Program-made: the position numbers and the translations under genes
NCBI RefSeq assembly: GCF_039566955.1
Contig: NZ_CP154796.1
Location: forward strand, 3,348,001 to 3,412,000
Length of the DNA: 64,000 nucleotides
Source of the DNA: Micromonospora sp. DSM 45708
Lineage (GTDB): Bacteria > Actinomycetota > Actinomycetes > Mycobacteriales > Micromonosporaceae
Direction of reading: 5' to 3'
Notes under the pieces: model-generated
What the model was told of the DNA's origin: nothing
Databases searched by the model: none
What the model saw: only the letters and a program-made list of their open reading frames with translations
In this document: piece by piece, positions 40,173 to 48,700 of the stretch
Layout of the letters: each line of letters begins with the position of its first letter
How positions within the stretch are numbered: the first letter of the stretch is position 1

Positions 40173-41324
40173 TTATCGGAGGTGCCACCACTCCAGCATC
40201 GGCGCTTCGGTCGAGAGCTGGGCGACCAGGGCGCGCGCCGTCGGACGGTGGCGGATCTCGGCCGGCGCGAGGCGCTCCGCCCGGACCAGGGCCTTCGCCG
40301 CGCGCTCGGCGTCACCCACCATCAGGTACGCCCGCGCGGCGTCCACCAGATGCGCGGCGCGATGCTCCAGCGGCAGCCACCGCCACCCCTGCACCGCGAT
40401 CGCCGCCTCGTGCCGGGCGACCGCCTCCGCACCGTCGCCCCGTTCCACGGCGGCGACCACCCGGGCCACGTCCACCGCCGCCGGCCCGAACGCGGTCCGA
40501 CAATGGTCGTGCCCGTCACCCACCCGGACGGCCATCTCCGCCGCCTCGTCCAACAACTCACCGGCCGCACGCCCGTCGCCGGCCCGCGCCGCCGTCAACG
40601 CCGCCTGCGCCAGCAGCGTCCCGCACAGCGACAACTCTTCCGGCGTACCCGAATCGGGGTCGCGCGGCGCGACCCGGTACGCGGCGGCCAACAGCACCGA
40701 CCGCGCCCGCGCCGACGCCCGCAGCACCGGCCCGAGCTGCACCGCCGCGCAGGCCAGCAACGTCCGGTCCCCGGTCGCGGCCGACATCGCCCGGTCGGCG
40801 GCCAGCCAGGCGAGACTCGCCTCGTCCAACTTGGTCAGCAGCGCCGCCGCCACCCGGTACGCGTCCACCACCACCGCCCGGCCTGCCTGCGGGTCCCGCG
40901 CCTGCCAGCGTTGGACATCGGTCAGCAACGCCGGAAGCTGCTCGACCACCTGCGGATAGCGGGCATGCCGGTAGGTGTCCCAGGCGTGCGCCACGGCCCG
41001 ACCCCACCGGTCCGGCGGCGTCTCCCGCCCGGCCGTCATCCCGTACGTGGACAGGGCCGCCCGGATGCGCGCGACGCCCTCGCCGCGCTCGGCCACCTCG
41101 GCGGGCCGGACATCGTCACCGAGCAGCATCGCGGCGTCGACCCGCAGCACCGCCGCGATCTCCCGGATCGTCGACACCCGCTCCAGCGAGCGTACGCCGC
41201 GTTCCACCTTGTCCACCCAGCTCTTCGACTTGCCCAGCCGGTCGGCGAACGTCTGCTGCGACAGCTTGCGGCGCACCCGCAGGTAGGCAACGCGCCGGCC
41301 GATCGGCACCCGCTCACCGGTCAC
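40173..41324 (-). CDS. XRE-family regulator with TPR-like C-terminal domain
   Basis: 383 residues from the GTG at 41324. The helix-turn-helix (about residues 10-65) reads RRVAYLRVRRKLSQQTFADRLGKSKSWVDKVERGVRSLERVSTIREIAAVL. The rest is alpha-helical with tetratricopeptide-like repeats (ARYPQVVEQLPALLTDVQRW, AWLAADRAMSAATGD, LLAQAALTAARAGDGRAAGELLDEAAEMA, HLVDAARAYLMVGDAERAAKALVRAERL). Such regulators are numerous in actinobacteria and often sense a peptide or protein partner; targets are unknown. It begins inside the end of a 55-codon gene, so the two are translationally coupled. Confidence 0.85.
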   Translation of the reverse strand: MTGERVPIGRRVAYLRVRRKLSQQTFADRLGKSKSWVDKVERGVRSLERVSTIREIAAVLRVDAAMLLGDDVRPAEVAERGEGVARIRAALSTYGMTAGRETPPDRWGRAVAHAWDTYRHARYPQVVEQLPALLTDVQRWQARDPQAGRAVVVDAYRVAAALLTKLDEASLAWLAADRAMSAATGDRTLLACAAVQLGPVLRASARARSVLLAAAYRVAPRDPDSGTPEELSLCGTLLAQAALTAARAGDGRAAGELLDEAAEMAVRVGDGHDHCRTAFGPAAVDVARVVAAVERGDGAEAVARHEAAIAVQGWRWLPLEHRAAHLVDAARAYLMVGDAERAAKALVRAERLAPAEIRHRPTARALVAQLSTEAPMLEWWHLR

Positions 41325-41481
41325 GACGCCACCGCCGGTCCGGCACCGCGCGGGTGGTGTCCTCGACGGGTGTTCGTTCCGCCTCGGCCTGCGCGATGAT
41401 CCGCTGCCGGGCCGCCTCCTGCTCGGCGGCTTCCGCCTGTTCACCTGGGCTCTGTTCCGGCTCGCGCTGGCTACCGCTCAT
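41314..41481 (-). CDS. 55-residue charged small protein coupled to an XRE regulator
   Basis: Starts MSGSQREPEQSPGEQAEAAE at the ATG 41481, with AGGAGG at ideal distance, and overlaps the XRE gene start by 11 bases. The composition is highly charged (Glu/Gln/Ala helix, then Arg-rich end PDRRWRRDR), with no Cys and no membrane segment. It is likely one long helix, possibly a partner of the downstream regulator. No family recognised. The ribosome site and coupling make it more credible than its length alone would. Confidence 0.6.
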   Translation of the reverse strand: MSGSQREPEQSPGEQAEAAEQEAARQRIIAQAEAERTPVEDTTRAVPDRRWRRDR

Positions 41482-41689
41482 GTGCGACCTCCTGGAAGAC
41501 GCGGCGGTGATGCCCTCGGGGAACGGCATCACCGCGCTGTTCAGGGGCGCGACTCGCGACTGAGGTGACGTCCCGTCATCTCAACGATCGCGGCCCGTAT
41601 CCAGAGGTTCACCCAGCGAGATTTCCGCAGCCAGGTGCAGAACAGACCAGGGCAAATAGTCCGCAAAAATGGTCGTACGTCGCGTACGA

Positions 41690-42919
41690 CTATGCGCCGA
41701 CCAGTGATGCCAACTCGGCCAACTCCTTGGTCATCGTGCGCCGCCGCCGTTCAGCGATCGATTTCACGATGTCCCGGGCGTACCGCTGCTGCCGAAGCCA
41801 GGCCGGTGCCCGGTCCCGCAGGTCCATGAGCACTCCGGTCGCGTCCGAGTAGGTGCCGGTCTGCACATGCGACCAGGCGACGTCCAGAAAGTGCCGCTGA
41901 CGAGACGAGGGTGTCACCTGCGGGGATCGGTGCACCTGCCGTGCCAGCGCAAGCGCCTCGTCCGGGCGCCCCGCGATCACCGCCGCCTCCACGCGCATCA
42001 GGTGCACGCCCTCGGTCGAGTAATCGTTCCCGATGAGATCGGCGTCCGGGTAGCGCCGGTCGCCGAGCCGATGTGCGCCGGCCGCCGCCAAGTCCAGCAT
42101 GTCGCGGGCGTCATCGTGCCGCGCATCCCGCACCGCTGCCGAGGCTGCCTTGATCAGCAAGAACCCCCACGCCGCCAAGTCGGCCGGGGACGCCGTGGAC
42201 AGCTTCGGCTCGACCTGATCGGCGGTGCGCACCGCGAGGACTTCCGCCTCCCCGAACCGGGCCTGCCGCAGCAGCAGCCAGCACATCGCCGCGACCGCCG
42301 CAGGACCGACCGTCGGGTCACCGCTAGGCCGGGCATGATCGAGTGCTGCGGTGAGCGCGACATGCGCCAGGTCGACCCGGCGAAGCTGGATGAGCAGCCG
42401 ACCGGCCAACTGGTGCGCCTGGGACGCGAGCGCATGCGCGGCCAATCGCTCGTCGCCGTCGGCGATATCGACGAAGGTTCGCGCCTCGTCCAGCAGGCCA
42501 GGGATCAATGTGAGCGCGGCAGCGTAGTCGTTGGCGTGATAGATCGTGTTGGCCGCGAGGATCGAGCGGCGCACGTCAGCGGCGGTCGGTGGGCCGATCT
42601 CGGGCTCGTCGAGCACCGAACGCCCGTCGAGGCCGGACACCGGCGTCAGCGCCCGGCGGACGGCCACGAGGCCGAGTGGCTCGGCGTTGGGCTCGCGCAT
42701 CGCCTGCGCCTGTGCGGCAGAGCCCATCAGGGCAGTGGTGGGGACGCCGAGCGCGGTGGCCAGCTTGTTCAGCGTCGACATGCGGGCACTGGTGCGTTCG
42801 TTCTGCTCCAGCTTGCGGATGGTCTCCACGCTCACACCAGCCTTCTCGGCCAGACGTTCCTGCGTCAAGGTGGACTCGGTGCGCAGCTTGCGCAGGTGAT
42901 CACCAATGGTCGTGAGCAT
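41690..42919 (-). CDS. XRE-family regulator with TPR-like C-terminal domain (second copy type)
   Basis: 409 residues from the ATG at 42919, behind GGGGAGG. Helix-turn-helix about residues 5-60: IGDHLRKLRTESTLTQERLAEKAGVSVETIRKLEQNERTSARMSTLNKLATALGV. A linker (about 60-115) leads to TPR-like helices: NDYAAALTLIPGLLDEARTF, LASQAHQLAGRLLIQLRRVDLAHVALTAALDHA, LLLRQARFGEAEVLAVRTADQV and AAVIAGRPDEALALARQVHRSP. The type is common in Streptomyces and Micromonospora. Not a close copy of the neighbouring XRE protein; same architecture only. Confidence 0.85.
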   Translation of the reverse strand: MLTTIGDHLRKLRTESTLTQERLAEKAGVSVETIRKLEQNERTSARMSTLNKLATALGVPTTALMGSAAQAQAMREPNAEPLGLVAVRRALTPVSGLDGRSVLDEPEIGPPTAADVRRSILAANTIYHANDYAAALTLIPGLLDEARTFVDIADGDERLAAHALASQAHQLAGRLLIQLRRVDLAHVALTAALDHARPSGDPTVGPAAVAAMCWLLLRQARFGEAEVLAVRTADQVEPKLSTASPADLAAWGFLLIKAASAAVRDARHDDARDMLDLAAAGAHRLGDRRYPDADLIGNDYSTEGVHLMRVEAAVIAGRPDEALALARQVHRSPQVTPSSRQRHFLDVAWSHVQTGTYSDATGVLMDLRDRAPAWLRQQRYARDIVKSIAERRRRTMTKELAELASLVGA

Positions 42920-43581
42920 GGCAGCCTCCCCGGCAGCGGACTGTGCCCCGAACCCGCCGGCCGTCCGACGGGCCACCACTTCGGACGGTACACCGAGCCG
43001 CCGACTCGATGGTGACGGTGAGCGTTCGAAACGCGACAGCCGGTGCAGCACACGATGACATCGAGGCGCTCAACGGAGTGCGCCCCCGACCCTCACGCAG
43101 GGACGCCGATTCGTGCGCCCGGACCGACCCACGCCCGGCGCGCATGGGCTGCATTACCAGCAGACCGCCGCTCCCAGACGCTCGAACTTGTTCTTCGGGA
43201 AGTCGAGCGGGCCGCTCGGCAGCAACATTGATGGCCGACAGCAGACTCTTGCCGCCAACGTGCAGTTAAGGCCGAATTATCCCGCCAGCCCAGACAATTG
43301 CCATCAGTCTGCCGCACGCCGATCCAACCAACACTATGAGACCAAATAGCACTCCCCGAAATGGCTCCTTTTTGCCAGCCGAACAACGGTCAGGGAATTT
43401 GTAGGCATCCCTGAGCAGCAGAGATATCCAATGATTGCCGTCGAGCCGGGTAGGGCGGGATTTCTGGCACGGTCGTACCGACCAGTATCTATTGCGCTTT
43501 CGAAAATCGCAGCGATAGCCTACGTCCCCGATCACGCGCCACGGGGGTTCAATTCTCGGGCGTCCACTGACAGGAGACAAC
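42920..43581. other. 662-base intergenic region, partly AT-richer than its surroundings
   Basis: No credible complete gene. Bases about 43270-43560 are less GC-rich than the rest of the window and lack codon bias in any frame. A short plus-strand frame ending at 43231 contains RRAWAALPADRRSQTLELVLREVER, an amphipathic segment that could be the tail of a decayed gene. This suggests old foreign DNA or decay next to the orphan secreted protein, but no insertion-sequence ends or transposase were recognised. Confidence 0.4.
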
Positions 43582-44115
43582 GTGCTCAGACGCTTTGCAA
43601 CCGCCGGAATCGCCCTGTTGGCCTGCCTCGCGGCCACCGGAGCGGTGGCAATGCCGGCGCACGCCTCGGAACCCGACTGTTCTCTCAATTGTGACGGCGG
43701 GGGCGGGGGTGGCACCGGCGACCCCGGCACGCCGCCGCCTCCGTCGCCACCGGCGTACAACCTGCAAGGCGTGATCCAGTTGGAGAGCGTCGGCCACGAA
43801 GGAGCCTGGCCGTTCCGCGTCGGCGGCATCAAGGTCCGTGGCTACTCTCGGCTCGCCACCTGGAGCAACGACCGGGTGGACGCCAACTACATCAACGTCC
43901 GGTGCTCGGCCACCGTGCTCAGCTACTCCACCAACGACTACGACTCGGAGAACAACGGCGCGCTCGTCGACGTGACCTTCTGGTCGCCGACCGTCCCGGT
44001 CAGTGGCGTCCCCGCCCAGTCCCGGACGGTCACGGTCAACTGCACCCACCACGCCGAGAAGAACGGCGTCACCTACGACACCACCAGCACCGCCCAGTTC
44101 GTCATCCCCGAGTGA
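43582..44115 (+). CDS. Secreted protein of unknown function
   Basis: 177 residues from the GTG at 43582 behind CAGGAG. MLRRFATAGIALLACLAATGAVAMPAHAS is a signal peptide cleaved after AHA. The mature protein starts with a Cys pair (PDCSLNCDG), a Gly-rich and a Pro-rich linker, then about 115 residues predicted to be beta-rich (LQGVIQLESVGHEGAWPFRVGG, INVRCSATVLSYSTNDYDSENNGALVDVTFWSP, RTVTVNCTHHAEKNGVTYDTTSTAQFVIP) with two more Cys that may pair. No family recognised. It stands alone in front of a strong terminator. Confidence 0.75.
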   Translation: MLRRFATAGIALLACLAATGAVAMPAHASEPDCSLNCDGGGGGGTGDPGTPPPPSPPAYNLQGVIQLESVGHEGAWPFRVGGIKVRGYSRLATWSNDRVDANYINVRCSATVLSYSTNDYDSENNGALVDVTFWSPTVPVSGVPAQSRTVTVNCTHHAEKNGVTYDTTSTAQFVIPE

Positions 44116-44117
44116 TT

Positions 44118-44155
44118 CTCCGGGGTGGCCCGGTCCGGGCCGGGCCACCCCGGAG
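44118..44155. terminator. Bidirectional terminator
   Basis: Perfect 16-bp stem, 44118-44133 with 44140-44155, six-base loop. It lies three bases after the stop of the secreted protein gene and serves the convergent metallophosphoesterase gene as well. Confidence 0.9.
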
Positions 44156-44198
44156 TACTCGCGCCCGAGCGGGCGCCGCGCCCTTCAGTCAGCCGGGT

Positions 44199-45614
44199 TC
44201 AGTGGCAGGTGCCGCTGCCGCCGTCGGTGAAGGTCTGCCCGACGACCGGCAGAAAGCGCCAGTCGTATCCGCCGGTGTAGAGGGTGAGCCTCAGGACGCC
44301 GTAGGTGGTGCCGTTGCGTACCTCGCTGTTGGGCACCACGGTGCCGAAGTTTGACTGGAGGGAACGACCGCCGGTGCCCACCACGAACTCGCGGATGCCC
44401 CGGGCGGGGTCGGCGGTCCGGTCCGGGGACTGGGGGGCGAACCGTTCGTACTGGTGGGCGTGCCCGTTCAGCACGATCTCGGCGCCGGCGTCGTAGAGCG
44501 CCTGGAACAGCGGTAACACGTCGGGCGCCTGCCGCTCGCCGGAGCTGAACAGGGGATGGTGCCAGTAGGCCAGGGTGCAGCGGCTGGGGTGGGCCGCGAG
44601 GTCGGCACGCAGCCACCGCTCCTGGGCCGAGCCCGCCTGGCAGCCACCCACCTTGGCGCAGTTGGAGTTCAGCACGACGATGTGCCAGTCGGAGGAGCCG
44701 GGCAGGTCGTACGAGTAGTAGCCGAGTCCGGCGGGCCCGGCCGCCGCCCCGAAGTAGGCGAAGTAGGGGGCGGCGTTGGCGGTGAGGTACTCGTGGTTGC
44801 CGACCGCGGGACGGGTGCGGGCCTTGTGTCGCCCCCAGGTCGGCTGGTAGCAGTTGGCGAACTCGGCGGTGGTGCCGGACTCGTAGACGGAGTCGCCGAT
44901 CGTGGCCACGGTGCCCGGCTGGCTGTCCAGGATCCGCGCGGTCTCCTCGTCCCGGTCGGTGGTGCAGCCCGCGATGTCCCCGGCGGCCAGCAGGATGTTG
45001 TCGGGGCTGGGGGGCACACCGGTGTCGACAGCGAGTCGAGGCCAGTTCTCGGCGCTCTCCCGGGCGTCGTAGTAGGCGCCGTCCGGGTCGCTGGAGGAGA
45101 TGGCGAAGCTGACCACCATGTTGCCGGTCACCGCGGCGGTCACGTCGGCCTGATACCAGCGATCGGGCTTCACGATGCCGAACCGGGACAACGGCGAGCC
45201 GATTCGGGACGGTCGGTTGGCATAGGTCAAGGTCGTCTCGACCCAGTTCGTGCCGGTGCGCTCGATCGTGCCACCCGTGAGGCTGCCCGCAAAGCTCGCG
45301 CTGCTGGTGTGCATCACCAACCGGGCATGCACCACGGGTGCGGTCAGGCCGGTGACCGCGAAACTCACGTACGAGATCCGGGCCGGACCCGCGGCCACCG
45401 CCAGCGTCGACGACGTGTCGTAGTTCGTGGTGGGGGCGGCGGCGTTGACGTAACTGTCGTTGGTGGCGGCGAAGACATGGGTCGTGATGGCCGCCTCGGC
45501 CGGCGAGCCGACGGTCAGGGCGGCACCGACCACGACCGCGCTGAGGATCGCGGCGAGCAGGGCGCGGGGGGTCCCGGTGGTCCGGGACGGAACGGGCCGG
45601 GTACGGAGGAGCAT
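44199..45614 (-). CDS. Secreted metallophosphoesterase with N-terminal DNRLRE/CBM96-like domain
   Basis: 471 residues from the ATG at 45614. Signal peptide ends near PAEA (about residue 41). Residues about 42-175 match the DNRLRE-type beta-sandwich (THVFAATNDSYVNAAAPTTNYDTSSTLAV, RISYVSFAVTGL, DRWYQADVTAAV). The calcineurin-like phosphoesterase domain follows: LLAAGDIAGC (metal Asp), VATIGDSVYESG, AVGNHEYL, YWHHPLFSSG and VLNGHAHQYER, i.e. the D-x-, G-D-, G-N-H-E, H and G-H-x-H metal blocks. Likely a secreted phosphatase or phosphodiesterase. It lies downstream of the large GH87-like gene but is separated by a terminator. The start is not backed by a clear ribosome site. Confidence 0.85.
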   Translation of the reverse strand: MLLRTRPVPSRTTGTPRALLAAILSAVVVGAALTVGSPAEAAITTHVFAATNDSYVNAAAPTTNYDTSSTLAVAAGPARISYVSFAVTGLTAPVVHARLVMHTSSASFAGSLTGGTIERTGTNWVETTLTYANRPSRIGSPLSRFGIVKPDRWYQADVTAAVTGNMVVSFAISSSDPDGAYYDARESAENWPRLAVDTGVPPSPDNILLAAGDIAGCTTDRDEETARILDSQPGTVATIGDSVYESGTTAEFANCYQPTWGRHKARTRPAVGNHEYLTANAAPYFAYFGAAAGPAGLGYYSYDLPGSSDWHIVVLNSNCAKVGGCQAGSAQERWLRADLAAHPSRCTLAYWHHPLFSSGERQAPDVLPLFQALYDAGAEIVLNGHAHQYERFAPQSPDRTADPARGIREFVVGTGGRSLQSNFGTVVPNSEVRNGTTYGVLRLTLYTGGYDWRFLPVVGQTFTDGGSGTCH

Positions 45615-45690
45615 CCGTGGAGTACATCCGGACCGCCGTGAGCGGGGCGTCACCACGTCGACCGGCCCGGTGACGCAGCCGCCGCATTCG

Positions 45691-45724
45691 GGGGCCGCCG
45701 GGAGACTCCTCTCCCGGCGGCCCC
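45691..45724. terminator. Terminator after the 1428-residue glucanase gene
   Basis: Perfect 15-bp stem, 45691-45705 with 45710-45724, loop CTCC. It follows the minus-strand stop at 45738. Confidence 0.9.
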
Positions 45725-45737
45725 GACGATCGGCGGA

Positions 45738-48700
45738 TCAGTTGCGGACGATGGTGAACGTGCTGGTCGTGTTCTTGATGTCCTGGTAGTTGTCGGTCAG
45801 GCGCAGGTTCGTGAACGTGGCCGAGCCGACGGCCGGGCCCTGGCCCGCCTCGGGCATCTCGTTGACCCAGATGCCGAAGCCGGACTTCGCGTCGAACGCG
45901 TCACCGCTGCGCCGCGCCCCGGAGATCGACACGTTGGTGAGCACCGTGTCGGTGATCGGGTTCTCCGGCTGGCTGCCGGTGTACTTGGTCTGGAACATGA
46001 TTCCGGAGTACGTCGGGTCCACGATGTCCACGTCGGTCACCCGGATGCCGCGGAACTCCTTGGACGCGGAGAACAACCACATCGCGGGGAACGTCTGCGC
46101 GCCCCAGAAATGCCCGCCCGAGCGGATCAGCGAGATGTTCTCGAACCGGGTGGGCGGGCTCGCGCCGAACCCGACGAACGGGTAGCCGAAGTCCAGCGAG
46201 CTGATGGTGATGCCCGAGTACGTCAACTGGTCGGCGATGTAGAGGTTGCGGAAGATGTTGTCGTAGCCGCCGTACACGGCGATGCCGGCCGCCCGCCAGG
46301 TCAGCGTGGCGGTCAGGTTCTCGAACACGTTGCCGTGGTTTCCGCCGGAGCCGCCCTGGTCGGTGGCGGAGAACAACGCGAACGCGTCGTCACCGTTGGA
46401 GCGTCCCTCCGAGTTGGTGACCAACGCGTTGGTGCTGCCGTTGGTCATGTTCACCGCGTCGGCGAACGTGTTGCGGAACCGGCTGTCCCGGATGGTCAGC
46501 CCGTCCACGCTCACCCCCCAGTACGCGCAGACGGTGTGCTCCACCCAGACGCTGTCCAGCGTCAGGTTGTCCACGTCCTTCAACTCGCCCCACACCTTGC
46601 CCGGACCGTCGATCCGGTTGGTGTAGTTGCCGAAGAACGCCAGGTGGGCGAAGGTCGACCCGCTGGCCGAGGACTCGACCCGGAACCCGGCGTCGGTGTT
46701 CTGCTGGTTCGTCGGCGTCTGGAAGCGGGTGTACCACATGCCCGCGCCGACGACCTTCACCGCCTTGCCGTACACCTGGAGCTTCTGCGCGGTCTCGTAG
46801 GTGCCGGCGGGCAGGTAGACGCCGACAAGCGTGCCGGTGGTGTCCATCCGCACCGCGTCCAGCGCGTTCTGCACGTCGGCGTGGCTGAAGCCGGTGGGCA
46901 CCTTGTACCGGGTCGGGTCCGGGTTGGCGCGCGGCGACACCAGCTCGGTGTTGACGAAGTCGATCGCGTACGTGGTGCTGTTGGCCGGGTCCTTCTGGAG
47001 CCGGATCCGGCTGCCCGCCGGGACGGTGGCGTTGAGCAGCACGTTCGCCTCGTCGTAGAGGTGCCGGGGCGCGCCCGCGCTGGGCGAGTCGCTGGGGGCG
47101 GCCTCCGCGCCGTAGAGCCAGATGTGCTTGGAGGTGAGGCTGATCGGCTTGTGCAGCACGCCGTTGACGTAGACGTTGAGCGTCGAGTCGATCCCGCCGC
47201 CGCCCGGTGCGTCCGGGATGGAGAAGCGGGTGACCAGTGCGTTCGCGGCCGACTTGGTGGTCCACTCGACGTACGCGCCGGTGGTGTTGAGCGTGACCGC
47301 GCGCCGGCCGGACGCCTCGCCGGCCAGGTCGCCGATGGTGCGGTTCGGGCCGATCACCTGCGCGCCGCCGCCGACCGAGCCGTCCTCGGCCTCGTACGCG
47401 TCGTACCCCAGGTTCGCGCCGCGCCCGACGAACAGCGGCCGGTCACTTGTGTTGTTCTGCCGCTTCACCGGCAGCTCGTTGGCGTCGTCGGCGAGCACCA
47501 CCCGCACCGTGTAGCGGCCGTTGGCGGCGGTCCAGGTGCCGAGCGACACCGGGCCGGCGGTGGCCCCGGCGGCGATCGTGCCGGAGTACGCGCCGGTCAG
47601 CGTGCGGACCACCGTGCCGGCGTCGTTGAGCACGGTGAGCGTGATGCCGTGCGCGCCGCTCGCCGACGCGATCGTGCCCTGGTTGCGCAGCGTCACCGCG
47701 AAGCTGACCGTGGCGCCGGCGGCCGGCGTGCCGGGCGACCAGGTCACCGCGGAGGCCACCAGGTCGGAGCTGGCCACCGGGCTGACCGTCAACGCGGTCG
47801 GGTTGGTGTAGGAGTTGTTCGCCTCGTTCTGCTCGATCACCGTGTTCGACTCGTCGACCTTGGCGGTGAGCTGGTAGCTGCCGGCGTCGCGCGCGCCGAT
47901 GCTCGCCGAGACGGTGGTGGACGCGCCGGCCGCGAGCGCGCCGACGGCGGCGGTGCCGACCTTCGTCGTACCCAGGTAGAGGTTGACGGTGGTGGCGGCG
48001 GACGCGGCGGTGCCGGCGTTGCGCACGGTGGCGGACAGCGTGATCGCGTCGGTCTCGACCGGCGCGGCGGGCGAGGCGGTCAGGGCGGTGACGGTCAGGT
48101 CCGGGTTGGCCGCCGGCACGCCGATGACCTGGAACTCCGCGACCTGGCCGTTGGAGGAGCCGGAGTTCGCGGTGAACTGCAACCGGACGTCCGCGGTGGT
48201 CGCGGAGACCGGGACGGTCACCGTGTTGCCGGTGTTCGGGTTGAAGGAGTACGTCGCGGAGCCGACCAGGCTGGTGAACCCGGACGCGGACTGCTCCCGC
48301 CCGAGCACCTGGAACGTCTGGGTACGCGCGCCCCACGCCGGGTCCGGGTTGAGCTTCACCACCACCGCGCTGATGCTGGCGTTCGCGCCCAGCGCCACGG
48401 TCAGCGTGCTCGGGTACGCGCCCGGCGCGCCCTCCCAGTAGGTGGCGACGTCGTTGTCGACCGCGTTGGCGGCGTTGAACACGTGCACCACGGAGGAGGC
48501 GGTGGCCGGCTTGCCGACCGCCAGGTTGGTGCCGCCGGTGGTGCTGCCGGTGCGGGTCACCGTGTTGCTGTTCGCCGACACGTTCCCGGCCGCGTCGCGG
48601 GCCCGCACCTGGTAGGAGACGGTGGCGCTGTCCGGCTGGCTGTCGGTGAACGTCAGCGTGGAGCCGCCGACGCTGGTGCGCAGCACGCCGTTGGCCCACA

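Noticed and set aside
43043..43231. Short plus-strand frame in the 43-kb gap
   Set aside because: No ribosome site, mixed codon use and only a short amphipathic tail; treated as possible remnant, not a gene.
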